Part shown: positions 7,960-16,948 of the stretch, piece after piece
How positions within the stretch are numbered: position 1 is the first letter of the stretch
Layout of the letters: the number at the start of each line of letters is the position of its first letter
Notes under the pieces: model-generated
Databases searched by the model: none
What the model was told of the DNA's origin: nothing
What the model saw: the letters and a program-made list of their open reading frames with translations, nothing else
Origin: Chitinophagales bacterium
GTDB taxonomy: Bacteria > Bacteroidota > Bacteroidia > Chitinophagales > UBA2359
Direction of reading: 5' to 3'
DNA length: 64,000 nucleotides
NCBI GenBank assembly: GCA_041392475.1
Contig: JAWKLZ010000002.1
Location: 1,558,501 to 1,622,500, forward strand
Made by a program: the position numbers and the translations under genes

Positions 7960-9444
7960 TTAGTATTTCACCACCTTCTCTGTCCACCGATTTTTTCCGT
8001 TTGATGCTTGCACAAAATATACACCTTTCGAAAAATCGTTTGTATTCACTTCAATCTGCCCTACAAATTGTGTTTGCAAAACACTCTTTCCTTGTAAGTC
8101 GAAGATTTGCAGGTAGATGGGGGTATTTGAAGAAATATTTGTCTGGATGGTCAAATAATATTGGGTTGGATTTGGCGATAGACTCAATTTTAAGTCGGGA
8201 ACGGCATTTTCTTCAATCGGAGTGAAATAATCATCGCCTATAAAAGCCTCTTGAAGCCGAATACTATAATTACCTCCTATAAAACCTCCATATTCTAGTT
8301 CTTCTTTAACACCGACTTTTGTGCTAAAGGTATTTTTAGTTGTAACGAAATCAATCAATATAGAAACATAACAATTGTTGAAAAAAGTAGCATCTTGAAG
8401 ATTCGTTAATGTATATTCTACCTTGCCATTTACTCCCTCCAATCGGTTCAAATTTAAGGTTTGATAGGTTCCCCAATCCGTCATTCCCAAATTCCAATAG
8501 TGCAAATCAATGAAATGTTGTGGAAAAAAGTTGAGCGTTAGTTCTTCATTCTGCTTTGTTTCATAAACAGTATTGTCTGAAAACTCTATAGTGCTGTTTC
8601 GATTGTAGGTATAACTAATATCTGTATCTGTTTTTACAACTGATACGATGGTGTCTGTATGGTAAATATTTGGATATTGTCCATCAACATAAGTGACTTC
8701 CTTCCACTTCAAAACATTCCCTGCTGAATAAGGATAGAAATCCCCTACTATAGGCATTGCCTCCCCTATCATTTCTCCATTTTCATCTTCAAATCCTGCC
8801 AAAGTTATTTTGGTGGTCGGATCGAAAAACGCCCAAGCCCTAAAGTCAAACCACTCGACCAAGCCATATTTTTTACTGATTTTGAAGGAAAAACTTTCTA
8901 TCACCGCTTCAATAGGGTTTTCTCCATCAAAAGCTTCAATTTCAAAGGTTCTAACACTGTCCATCACAGAAAAAATAGGGCTGAATTCTTTAGACGTACA
9001 GGTGATCTTGAGGCGAGAGTAAGGACGTTCGGAAAAGACCGTACCTTCAATTTCCCAACTTTCTCCAACATTGGTTTGAGGATAAAAAGGAACTACTCTT
9101 GTTGACGAATTTTTCTGAAAAACATATCGAAAATAAGCATCTTGTTTTAGGATGTGAGGATTGTAGGCAACTTCTCTATCTTCAAAATCGTACACATTGT
9201 CAAAGTTAATATCCTCATAACAACCTCCTGTCGCTGCTTCAATCATGTTTCGCAGAGGATACTGACGAACATAAGTGCCTGATTCTTCTTCAAAATCAAC
9301 ATAATAAGGCGAGATGGTTTTTTCCATGTCCGTCTCAAAGTAGAAGTAGGTTTTTTGATTGAGGGGGAACAATTCCCAATTGTCGGCTTGAAGGGAAAGA
9401 AAATTGGATAGAAAGGCAAATAATAGGAGTATTAAGTATTTCAT
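7960..9444 (-). CDS. Secreted protein with T9SS type A sorting domain
   Basis: 494 aa with an N-terminal signal peptide (MKYLILLLFAFLSNFLSLQA). The large central beta-rich region has no domain I recognise. The C-terminal 75 residues (LKLSLSPNPTQYYLTIQTN to KGVYFVQASNGKNRWTEKVVKY) are a standard Por secretion tail that directs export through the type IX system and, usually, anchoring to the cell surface. Aromatic and acidic residues dominate the central part, as in many surface proteins. It appears to be transcribed alone and has no enzymatic motif. Confidence 0.85.
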   Translation of the reverse strand: MKYLILLLFAFLSNFLSLQADNWELFPLNQKTYFYFETDMEKTISPYYVDFEEESGTYVRQYPLRNMIEAATGGCYEDINFDNVYDFEDREVAYNPHILKQDAYFRYVFQKNSSTRVVPFYPQTNVGESWEIEGTVFSERPYSRLKITCTSKEFSPIFSVMDSVRTFEIEAFDGENPIEAVIESFSFKISKKYGLVEWFDFRAWAFFDPTTKITLAGFEDENGEMIGEAMPIVGDFYPYSAGNVLKWKEVTYVDGQYPNIYHTDTIVSVVKTDTDISYTYNRNSTIEFSDNTVYETKQNEELTLNFFPQHFIDLHYWNLGMTDWGTYQTLNLNRLEGVNGKVEYTLTNLQDATFFNNCYVSILIDFVTTKNTFSTKVGVKEELEYGGFIGGNYSIRLQEAFIGDDYFTPIEENAVPDLKLSLSPNPTQYYLTIQTNISSNTPIYLQIFDLQGKSVLQTQFVGQIEVNTNDFSKGVYFVQASNGKNRWTEKVVKY

Positions 9445-9774
9445 AGTGTAATTGGCTTTATGTTTAGCGAAAATACTAAATATTTACTATAAAACACTAT
9501 TTTTGTCCTGAGTAAGATTGATTTTTCTGATGTTTTATTTTGAAGTTGAAAATTGAAGTAAAAGAAACGACCCAAATTTTACGTAAAAATTTGGGGTTCA
9601 TCGAAGATTTTAGTGGAATGAGACTTTTGTAGTTTATTCTTATAAGATATGGAATGTTTGAAAATTAGTATGCTCTCAAAAGGAAACTACAAAAGTCTTT
9701 AACTCCTCCACCAAAAATATCCATGAGTCAAATTTGGACTGTTTTTTTTGCAAGAAATTGAAAATCGATAAAAT
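9445..9774. other. 330-base gene-free gap
   Basis: The gap separates the start of the T9SS gene from the stop of the lipoprotein gene, both on the minus strand. It holds the second 78-bp palindromic element (9621-9698). I see no credible ORF and no RNA gene. Short plus-strand frames near 9734 are shadows of the lipoprotein gene. Confidence 0.6.
9621..9698. repeat. 78-bp palindromic element, copy 2
   Basis: Perfect 15-bp arms (AGACTTTTGTAGTTT at 9621-9635 and its complement at 9684-9698) flank a 48-base centre. The arm core ACTTTTGnAGTT is shared with copy 1 at 1972-2048. Weaker pairing continues outward (TTTAGTGGAATG against the complement of CTCCTCCACCAAA). Confidence 0.6.
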
Positions 9775-10398
9775 TTATTTGATTTTTGTTTTTACTTTGG
9801 TATCTATCGTTTTCTCCAATTGCATACTTTTTACATTGCTCTTAATTGTCACGATTTCAATCGGTTGTCCAATCATCCGAACATTAGGAGGAATGGGGAG
9901 TTTATTTGCAGTAAAAGCAACAGCAGCACCTTCTTTTTGGAAATCTGCTGCCAATTTTTTGGGTACATAAATCGTTTCAGTCGTTTCGATTACAAAGACA
10001 TCGCCTTTTAGTTTCACTGTACCTTCATCAGAGATGGTGTTTTCGACAGCAAGTTTGTTGTCTATTTGGACTCCCCCATCTATTTCAATGGAAGTGATTT
10101 TAAATGGATTACCCGCCATGCGAACATTAGGAGGAATGGGAAGTTTTTCTCCGCTCACGATTACCCGCATCTTGTCTTGGCGAAAAGTAGGTTCTATATT
10201 GGTATCTAAATAACGAGAGTTTGGTTCATTGTCGAAAATAAGAAAATAGTAATCTCCTTTGTGGTCAATAGTAGCAGCTTGTTTTTTGACAGTGCTTGAA
10301 TTTTCATCATTGGATTTGTGTGTATTTTGGGCTTGTGAGCAGGAAGTGATACCTACCAATAAAAGAATCGATAAAGTAGAAAATAGCTTGGTTATCAT
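9775..10398 (-). CDS. Putative lipoprotein with a duplicated domain
   Basis: 207 aa. The signal sequence ends in a lipobox (LLLVGITSC), so Cys20 is probably lipidated. The mature protein has two copies of a unit ending in (K)LPIPPNVRM-(A/I)-G-(N/Q)-P followed by an ITSIEID or IVTIKS strand, about 75 residues apart. This suggests an internal duplication. The duplication is also visible in the DNA as ATTAGGAGGAATGGG near 9885 and near 10125. The function is unknown, and I recognise no family. Confidence 0.65.
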   Translation of the reverse strand: MITKLFSTLSILLLVGITSCSQAQNTHKSNDENSSTVKKQAATIDHKGDYYFLIFDNEPNSRYLDTNIEPTFRQDKMRVIVSGEKLPIPPNVRMAGNPFKITSIEIDGGVQIDNKLAVENTISDEGTVKLKGDVFVIETTETIYVPKKLAADFQKEGAAVAFTANKLPIPPNVRMIGQPIEIVTIKSNVKSMQLEKTIDTKVKTKIK

Positions 10399-10612
10399 AA
10401 TATTGAAATATAATTTTATTGTTTTTGCGTGATATTGTGGTTATTGAATATGATTTTGTTGATTGGATGGAATATTATTGAAGTCGTTTAATGGTTCAAT
10501 AAACCCAATCAACTTCTATTTAGACGCTGAAATGAATGTAGGTATCGGTGTTGGAGCAAATATATTTTTGGGGAATTCAACCTATTTTAGGCAGAAATAT
10601 TGAAAACATGTT

Positions 10613-11731
10613 TTATTGAAGACTTTTCAACAAGCAGTTTTTGCAAAAAATGGACTTACCACTTACTTGTTGTTGTATTAATAACTCTTCATAAACAGCA
10701 ATTTTATCCATTTCTTCGTCAATACTTGGAATGGCGAAATAAGCAGTAAGTGATAAAATGCTGATAAGAGCACCTATGAATAAAGTAGTGAGGTATTTGA
10801 AGGGCGTTTTGACAGAAGGTTGGTTCAATAAATGTACAACCCTGATTTTGAGAGGATGTTCGTGTTTGGGTTTGAAGTGATGCACCATTGCTAGATTTTG
10901 GTAGCGTTTCATTTTGACCAAAAGCGAGGCATAAAATTGGGTATTTCCCACTTTTTGTACGGCAAATTCGTCAGCCAAAAACTCATTGAGTTTGTCGAGT
11001 TCTTTGCTAAAAAGGTAGAAAACTGGATTCAACCACCATATCACTTGCAGCATTTCAAAGGCTATTTTAACCCAAGTATCCCTTTGTTGAAGGTGGGCTA
11101 TTTCATGCCATATTACCCCCATTCGTTCGGTTTCGGTTAAGTAGTCGAGTTCTTTTTGCCAAATGATGTAGTCTTTCCACAATTTGAATGAGCCAACAGA
11201 TAGGGGTTTTTGCGGGATCAAAAGGGTGTAGGTTTTTCCTTCAATATGCAGTTCTTTCTTTTCGCTTTTGGCAATTGTTCGCCATAGGTAAGCGATTTTT
11301 AGAAATAACCACACCAACAGCAAAAAGGCAATACTTTTTAGGATATTCGTTACCAAATTTCCATACAATACCCACAAATCGTAGAGTGGCTCGGCTTTGT
11401 AGACCAATAAATTGTTGGGTAGAATGGCAGAACATTCACAAAAATGCTCCTCTTTCATCGCTATGTCCAAACACATATTCATCTCTTCGCCAGGAGCAGG
11501 ACAAAAATTGTAATAGACTGTTTCTGAAATATATTCGTTTTGATGTAGGCAAATTTCTTGCTCTTCCACCAACATACTATCGATGATGGGTGGCAATGTG
11601 AAACTCAATACTACAATGCTCAGTAACAGGACTTTTTGTAGCTGAGGCCGAGCGTTTTTACGAATAAAAAAGTAGTAAAATAAACCTCCAGCCACTGAAA
11701 GGGCATAAGTCAATAATAAGTAGTTGACCAT
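10613..11731 (-). CDS. M56-family (BlaR1/MecR1-like) membrane metallopeptidase
   Basis: 372 aa. Transmembrane helices near residues 1-20, 33-52 and 125-150 precede a cytoplasmic zinc peptidase motif HEIAHLQQRD, with a further helix near 308-328. This is the M56 arrangement. In BlaR1 the sensor cleaves the BlaI repressor when ligand binds. Here no penicillin-binding sensor domain follows the last helix, only about 45 residues with a terminal CKNC pair, so the signal is probably not a beta-lactam. The gene follows the BlaI-type repressor with an 18-base gap. Confidence 0.85.
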   Translation of the reverse strand: MVNYLLLTYALSVAGGLFYYFFIRKNARPQLQKVLLLSIVVLSFTLPPIIDSMLVEEQEICLHQNEYISETVYYNFCPAPGEEMNMCLDIAMKEEHFCECSAILPNNLLVYKAEPLYDLWVLYGNLVTNILKSIAFLLLVWLFLKIAYLWRTIAKSEKKELHIEGKTYTLLIPQKPLSVGSFKLWKDYIIWQKELDYLTETERMGVIWHEIAHLQQRDTWVKIAFEMLQVIWWLNPVFYLFSKELDKLNEFLADEFAVQKVGNTQFYASLLVKMKRYQNLAMVHHFKPKHEHPLKIRVVHLLNQPSVKTPFKYLTTLFIGALISILSLTAYFAIPSIDEEMDKIAVYEELLIQQQVSGKSIFCKNCLLKSLQ

Positions 11732-11749
11732 TGTTTAGCCATTTTAAAA

Positions 11750-12151
11750 TTAATCGTCGAGTGATTTATTGATTAGATCTTGAATGTCATTTAGTTCTTC
11801 ATTGTCAATTCCTTCGTTGTCCATCAATGCAGATACCAATGAACTTGCAGAGCCTCCAAAAGCATTGTCCAACACATTGCTGATAAGTCTCTTTTGATAG
11901 GTATCCTTTGAGATAATGGGAAGGTAATAATGATTTCTCCCAACTGCTTCATGACCGACATAAGGCCCTTTCTCGGTTTTCTGCAATATACGTACAATCG
12001 TAGAAACTGTATTGTAGGCAGGGCGTGGTTTTTCCTGCCAATGCTGTAAAATATCTTTTACACAGGCTTTCTTCAACTTCCAAAGTATATTCATTACCTT
12101 CAATTCTAAAGGCGTGAGCAAATCCGTCTTATCTTGAAATTTATCAGGCAT
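11750..12151 (-). CDS. BlaI/MecI/CopY-family transcriptional repressor
   Basis: 133 aa. An N-terminal winged helix begins LTPLELKVMNILWKLKKACVKDILQHW, then PAYNTVSTIVRILQKTEKGPYVGHEAVGRNHYYLPIISK, the hallmark of Penicillinase_R repressors. A C-terminal dimerisation helix follows. The repressor is expected to be cleaved by the M56 peptidase encoded directly downstream and to control its own promoter. That promoter, with a dyad in its spacer, lies at 12203-12234. The target outside the operon is unknown; rnhB, sharing the divergent region, could be affected. Confidence 0.9.
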   Translation of the reverse strand: MPDKFQDKTDLLTPLELKVMNILWKLKKACVKDILQHWQEKPRPAYNTVSTIVRILQKTEKGPYVGHEAVGRNHYYLPIISKDTYQKRLISNVLDNAFGGSASSLVSALMDNEGIDNEELNDIQDLINKSLDD

Positions 12152-12202
12152 AAGTATTTGTATAAAGATTAAAGTATTGGGTGAATAACTTTTAGTCTTC
12201 TA

Positions 12203-12250
12203 CAAAAATACAACTAATTATTTAGTTCGGCAAATATTGTTGTATTTTTG
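12203..12250. promoter_or_regulatory. Divergent blaI/rnhB promoter region with inverted repeat and operator-like dyad
   Basis: Perfect 12-bp arms CAAAAATACAAC (12203-12214) and GTTGTATTTTTG (12239-12250) each contain a TATTTTTG -7 box, one reading left to blaI and one right to rnhB. For blaI, a TTTG -33 box (complement of CAAA, 12231-12234) is exactly 20 bases from the -7 box. Between them is a dyad AACTAA-ttat-TTAGTT (12212-12227), well placed as a BlaI operator. The assignment of BlaI to this dyad is inference. Confidence 0.6.
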
Positions 12251-12284
12251 ATTTTTATTTCTACTTTGACTTTCATTTACTTCA

Positions 12285-12872
12285 ATGAGCTTATTACCTT
12301 ATTTATTTCCCAATTTGATAGAAGCTGGCTGCGATGAAGCAGGGCGAGGCTGTTTAGCAGGCCCTGTTTTTGCAGCAGCTGTTATTTTACCAAAAGATTT
12401 CGTGTATCCTCAGCTCAATGATTCCAAAAAACTTAACGAAAAAACACGTATTATCTTGCGTGAGGTGATAGAAAGAGAAGCATTGGCTTTTGGGGTAGGG
12501 ATTTGTTCGGCACAAGAAATTGATGAACTCAATATTCTCAATGCCTCTTTTGAAGCTATGCACCGTGCATTGGCAAAACTTAGCATCCGACCCGAAATGA
12601 TTTTGGTAGATGGAAATCGCTTCAAGCCCTTTCAAAATATTGACCATCAATGTATCATCAAAGGGGATGGAAAGTATCTATCTATTGCGGCTGCGTCTAT
12701 TTTGGCAAAAACATACCGAGATGATTTTATGGAGAAAATACATTTGCAGTATCCACAATATAGGTGGGATAGTAACAAAGGTTATCCGACAATAGCCCAT
12801 CGAAAAGCTATTGAAGAATATGGTAGCTGTGCCTATCACCGCCAATCTTTTCGTTTGTTGGCTACTGACTAA
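12285..12872 (+). CDS. rnhB: Ribonuclease HII
   Basis: 195-aa type 2 RNase H, which removes the RNA strand of RNA-DNA hybrids and starts removal of ribonucleotides from DNA. Landmarks are EAGCDEAGRGCLAGPVFAAAV (catalytic Asp-Glu, GRG), NDSKKLNEKTR, the catalytic Asp in MILVDGNRFKP, and SIAAASILAKTYRDDFM. Length and motif order are complete. The ATG at 12285 is 35 bases after the TATTTTTG box that it shares, in mirror arrangement, with the blaI promoter. Confidence 0.97.
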   Translation: MSLLPYLFPNLIEAGCDEAGRGCLAGPVFAAAVILPKDFVYPQLNDSKKLNEKTRIILREVIEREALAFGVGICSAQEIDELNILNASFEAMHRALAKLSIRPEMILVDGNRFKPFQNIDHQCIIKGDGKYLSIAAASILAKTYRDDFMEKIHLQYPQYRWDSNKGYPTIAHRKAIEEYGSCAYHRQSFRLLATD

Positions 12873-13043
12873 TAAAAAAATACATTAAGTATTTTGAAAA
12901 TAAGATTACCACAATCAATGCTTTTGAAGTTTAGGCAAGCAAAAAATTGTTTGCTCGATATACTTTTATCATTGTGAATTTGTTTGTATTTTTTGACCTT
13001 TGTACCAAAGTATTCATTTTTTCATTACAATATCTAAGAAACT

Positions 13044-14723
13044 ATGAGAGCCATAAAAGATTTGATACTGTCACCTTTTTTGCTTTTTTTAATATTATAT
13101 GCTACTACTATTACTGCACAAAACAGTTCTTTTGATAAGCCTATTAACAAAGAACCTATTAGGTTAATTATTCCCCCAAAAGATACGGTTAAAACAAATA
13201 TAGAACCTTCAAATGATGAGCAATTAATAAATGATTATAATTTTGATTATGGAGGTACAATATTGATTGATTTACCAGGGGGAAATGAAGATGCTTTTCC
13301 TAATGATAAAAATGTGGATACAGATATAAATACAACAAATACTTCTAATACTACAAAACCTCCTTCAACAAATACTACGCAACCAGGTGTTGCAGTCAGA
13401 ACTTATACAAGCGAGGAGATAGACAGACTCATTCATCCCGAAAAAGAACTCAATAGAGAACAAAACTTTCACAATTTTATTCAGAGTAGAAAATTAATTG
13501 AGCCAGAGATGGTATCACTTAAAAGCTTTTCGCTTAATCAAATACCAAGCTACAATGATGAAAGTTATCGAATAAAATTGGAGATTTTACACTCCGAAAT
13601 TCCTTTGACCTACAATGAGTATGTGAAGATATTCATCGACATGTATCTTATAGAAAAGAGGGATCAAGTGAAGCAAATGTTGGCACGTAAAGAACTGTAT
13701 CTACCTGCTTGTGAGGCAGCTTTGGATAGACATGATTTGCCAATGTATTTGAAGTATCTTCCAGTCATTTTATCAGCCTTAACACCACATGCCAAATCAT
13801 CATCGGGTGCATCAGGTTTGTGGCAATTGCCTTACGAAACTGCTCGATTGTATGGTTTGGAGTCCAACGATTATATTGATGAAAGACGAGATCCCAGACT
13901 ATCATCAGAAGTAGCTGCAAAACACTTGATAAACTTGTGGAATAAATACCACGATTGGCATTTGACCATAGCAGCATTTTGTGGAGGAGAAGGTGCTGTC
14001 AACAAGGCGATTAGGCGTTCTGGTGGACAAAAAGATTATTGGGTAATTGCAGAATACCTGCCAGAAGAAATCCAAGCTTATGTACCGCTTTTTATTGCAG
14101 CCGTTTATACCATGACCTACTATCCTGACCACAATATTCACCAATTCAATGCACCATATAATTTTTATTTAACCGATACGGTGAGCATCAAAAGAGGATT
14201 TGATTTGTCAAGCGTGGCTAAATTTGTAGATATGAAATTAGAAGAGGTACAATTTTTAAACCCTGCTATTAAAAGAGATACCATTCCTCCTTCAAAACGG
14301 GGATACCCACTGGTGCTACCTATCTCAAAAGTTGGTTGGGCGCAATCTTATGAACGGAATCTAAATGCTATCAATGAAGAAACCATTTTGGACAGCAACA
14401 AAAAATTGACTTTACCACCAGACAATATTTGGACAAAACCAACAGATGAGTACGGGGTGATTTCTTCAACTAATAGAACCAATGTATATAACAAAACTAC
14501 TCAAAATAGCAGTATTAGTACATATGTAGTACTAAAATACCCACTAAAACCAGGAGATATTTTGGGAACAATAGCACAAAAATTTGATTGTACCATTGCA
14601 GACTTGCGCCAATGGAACGATATTGAAGACGAAAGCCGTATGAAAATCGGACAAGAATTGCTCATCATGGTTCCTAAAGAGCATGAAATGCTTTATAAAA
14701 ACATAATAGTAAAAGAAAACTAA
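13044..14723 (+). CDS. MltD-like SLT/LysM protein lacking the catalytic glutamate
   Basis: 559 aa. A signal peptide (MRAIKDLILSPFLLFLILYATTITA) and a low-complexity Asn/Thr-rich stretch (about 85-112) precede an SLT lysozyme-like domain (about 225-370). Two LysM-like modules follow: a degenerate one near 385-430 and a clear one at about 490-552 (STYVVLKYPLKPGDIL to LLIMVPK). In related Bacteroidota lytic transglycosylases the active site reads YLP-VV-E-SALNP; here it is YLPVILSALTP, with Leu243 in place of Glu. The downstream AAYNxGxG is AAFCGGEG. The GASGLWQLP block is intact. It probably binds peptidoglycan without cutting it. Confidence 0.85.
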   Translation: MRAIKDLILSPFLLFLILYATTITAQNSSFDKPINKEPIRLIIPPKDTVKTNIEPSNDEQLINDYNFDYGGTILIDLPGGNEDAFPNDKNVDTDINTTNTSNTTKPPSTNTTQPGVAVRTYTSEEIDRLIHPEKELNREQNFHNFIQSRKLIEPEMVSLKSFSLNQIPSYNDESYRIKLEILHSEIPLTYNEYVKIFIDMYLIEKRDQVKQMLARKELYLPACEAALDRHDLPMYLKYLPVILSALTPHAKSSSGASGLWQLPYETARLYGLESNDYIDERRDPRLSSEVAAKHLINLWNKYHDWHLTIAAFCGGEGAVNKAIRRSGGQKDYWVIAEYLPEEIQAYVPLFIAAVYTMTYYPDHNIHQFNAPYNFYLTDTVSIKRGFDLSSVAKFVDMKLEEVQFLNPAIKRDTIPPSKRGYPLVLPISKVGWAQSYERNLNAINEETILDSNKKLTLPPDNIWTKPTDEYGVISSTNRTNVYNKTTQNSSISTYVVLKYPLKPGDILGTIAQKFDCTIADLRQWNDIEDESRMKIGQELLIMVPKEHEMLYKNIIVKEN

Positions 14724-14838
14724 AACATACAGTTACTACATAACATTGAACACTTACTACTCCAACCAGCACGGCTGCTTCTTTAACCTTGTTGATTTTG
14801 TGGTATTTTGTTAAATTTCAGCAATAATAAAAAATCAA

Positions 14839-15903
14839 ATGCGAAATATTCTTTTTTTAGTATGTACCACCTTTTGTCTATGTCTTTCTTGTACCAATGA
14901 TCAAGTGAAAGAGGCAGTCAACTACCTGCCCAATTCATCAGGACGAGTAGATGAGATTCTATTGATAATGGATGAAGACGATTGGAGAGCCAATGAAGGA
15001 GAGGTAGTCAGAGAGGTATTTATGAAAAACTATCAAGTATTACCACAGCCCGAGCCCATTTTTAGTTTGAGTCAAGTACCTATGGAAGGGGTAACAGAGC
15101 TGTTGCAGCGAAGTGCCAGCATACTTGTCATTTCGGATTTATCCAAAGACAATGCTACTGCAAGAATGGTGAGAGAGGAACTGAATAAGTTTGAAAATCA
15201 AGGAAAAGAACGACCTCCCTTTTTTATGCGCCGAGATGTATGGGCAGCTCCGCAACAGGTGCTGTATGTATATGCTGATGATGCTATAAAACTGGGGAAT
15301 AAATTGTTGGAGTTAGAAGAAACCTTCATCAATTTACTCTACAAAATGGAGGACATCAAAGCAAAGAACAATACCTATGTATCAGGAGTCAGTAAAGGAC
15401 TTACCAAAACTCTCAAGGAGGACTATGGACTTGATTTTGAAGTGCCGAATACCTATTTAGAAGTACTGAAAACAGACACTCTCATGTGGATGCGCCACGA
15501 TAACCAACTCAATGAAGAGGTGAGCAATATCATGGTATTGGTTGAGCCATACACGGGTGAACCCAGCCCCATTACCTCAGACTATCCTATCAAAAAAATA
15601 GAAGAAATGGGTAAATTAGTAGGAACTGATAACGAAGGCTCCTACCTCTATCCATCTGATAAGTACATTCCTTATGAGCAAGTCATGGCACAAACAGAAG
15701 CAGGAAAAGTAGTGAAAAGCATAGGGCTTTGGAGTATGCAAAATGACTTTATGGGAGGAGCATTTACGAGTTATTCCTTCAATGATATTGCCAAAAAACA
15801 ACGTGTGACCCTTTTGGGATTTGTGTATGCACCAAGAGGCAAAAAACGAATACTCATGAGGCGATTAGACATCATGTTTCGTGCGGTTAAACCTGTGGAG
15901 TGA
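14839..15903 (+). CDS. DUF4837-family lipoprotein
   Basis: 354 aa. The lipoprotein signal (MRNILFLVCTTFCLCLSC) puts the anchored Cys at residue 18. The mature start is NYLPNSSGRVDEILLIMDEDDWR, followed by REVFMKNYQVLPQPEPIFSLSQVP, characteristic of DUF4837, a family largely confined to Bacteroidota with no assigned function. Length and overall sequence match the family. It lies 115 bases after the LysM protein and 64 bases before another lipoprotein gene on the same strand, so the group may be cotranscribed. Confidence 0.85.
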   Translation: MRNILFLVCTTFCLCLSCTNDQVKEAVNYLPNSSGRVDEILLIMDEDDWRANEGEVVREVFMKNYQVLPQPEPIFSLSQVPMEGVTELLQRSASILVISDLSKDNATARMVREELNKFENQGKERPPFFMRRDVWAAPQQVLYVYADDAIKLGNKLLELEETFINLLYKMEDIKAKNNTYVSGVSKGLTKTLKEDYGLDFEVPNTYLEVLKTDTLMWMRHDNQLNEEVSNIMVLVEPYTGEPSPITSDYPIKKIEEMGKLVGTDNEGSYLYPSDKYIPYEQVMAQTEAGKVVKSIGLWSMQNDFMGGAFTSYSFNDIAKKQRVTLLGFVYAPRGKKRILMRRLDIMFRAVKPVE

Positions 15904-15967
15904 ACAAAAAGGCTGCTCATGGTTTATACTCGTACTTGAATTATAAACCAAATAAATTCCAATCATT

Positions 15968-16828
15968 ATGTGCAAAAACCTCTACTCCCACATACTCTTT
16001 TGTATCATCTTATTCACCACTTCTTGTGGATATTTTTCTTCCTCCAAAAGTGCCACCTGTCATGATACCACAATGGTAGCCAAGGATATGAAAGATTTTG
16101 CTAAGGACGAAGAATTTAAAAATGCCCACGAACTCAAAGCAGACATTCCTTTTGAACCCAAAGGTACGATGATGGAATTTGCTTCAACGGACGGCAAAAA
16201 AGGCAGTGCTTATCTATTGAAAGCCAGTGAATCAAGCCCAGAATACCTGTTTGTGATACACGAATGGTGGGGACTAAACAACCACATCAAACAAGAAGCC
16301 GAGCGGCTGCAAGCAGACTTGGGCGGCAATATCAATGTCATGGCATTGGATCTTTATGACGGAAAAGTAGCTACCAATCGAGAAGATGCGGGTAAATACA
16401 TGGGAGCTACAACTGAAGAAAGAGGAAATGCCATCATTCAAGGTGCAATCAACTATGCTGGCAAAGAAGCAAAAATAGCGACTATTGGGTGGTGTTTTGG
16501 AGGAGGATGGTCTTTGAAGTCCTCTATTTTGGCAGGGGAACAAGGAGCAGGCTGTGTGATTTACTATGGAATGCCCTTGCAGGAAGCCGACAAGTTGAAG
16601 CCACTAAAAGCAGATGTTTTGGGAATTTTTGCAGAAAAAGATGGTTGGATTACCCCTAAAGTAGTCAACGACTTCAAAGAAACCGCCACAGGAATTGGCA
16701 AAAAAGTAGAAGTACACCAATTTGATGCAGACCACGCCTTCGCCAATCCAAGTAGTGAACGCTACAATGCCGAAGCAGCTACAAAAGCGAATGCACTTGC
16801 CTTGACTTTTTTGAAGGAACGTTTGTAA
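15968..16828 (+). CDS. Dienelactone hydrolase-family protein with lipoprotein signal
   Basis: 286 aa. The signal has a lipobox (FTTSC, Cys20), then an alpha/beta-hydrolase domain from about residue 80. It shows LFVIHEWWGLNNHIK, the nucleophile elbow GWCFGG (Cys as in dienelactone hydrolase), an Asp in IFAEKDGWITP and the His in FDADHAFANP, so a full Cys-Asp-His triad is present. Family members hydrolyse lactone or ester bonds, and the true substrate is unknown. Envelope anchoring of this usually cytosolic fold is notable. It lies between other lipoprotein genes. Confidence 0.88.
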   Translation: MCKNLYSHILFCIILFTTSCGYFSSSKSATCHDTTMVAKDMKDFAKDEEFKNAHELKADIPFEPKGTMMEFASTDGKKGSAYLLKASESSPEYLFVIHEWWGLNNHIKQEAERLQADLGGNINVMALDLYDGKVATNREDAGKYMGATTEERGNAIIQGAINYAGKEAKIATIGWCFGGGWSLKSSILAGEQGAGCVIYYGMPLQEADKLKPLKADVLGIFAEKDGWITPKVVNDFKETATGIGKKVEVHQFDADHAFANPSSERYNAEAATKANALALTFLKERL

Positions 16829-16948
16829 GTCAAAAGATTGAAGCGTTTGTGTTTGAAGTAAGCGAAGCGTTGTTGGGGTATTTGCCACATAAGTTTTATT
16901 TCTATAACTTGCAGAAGCCTTTTATTTTGAAAAAACAATGACTCAAAT

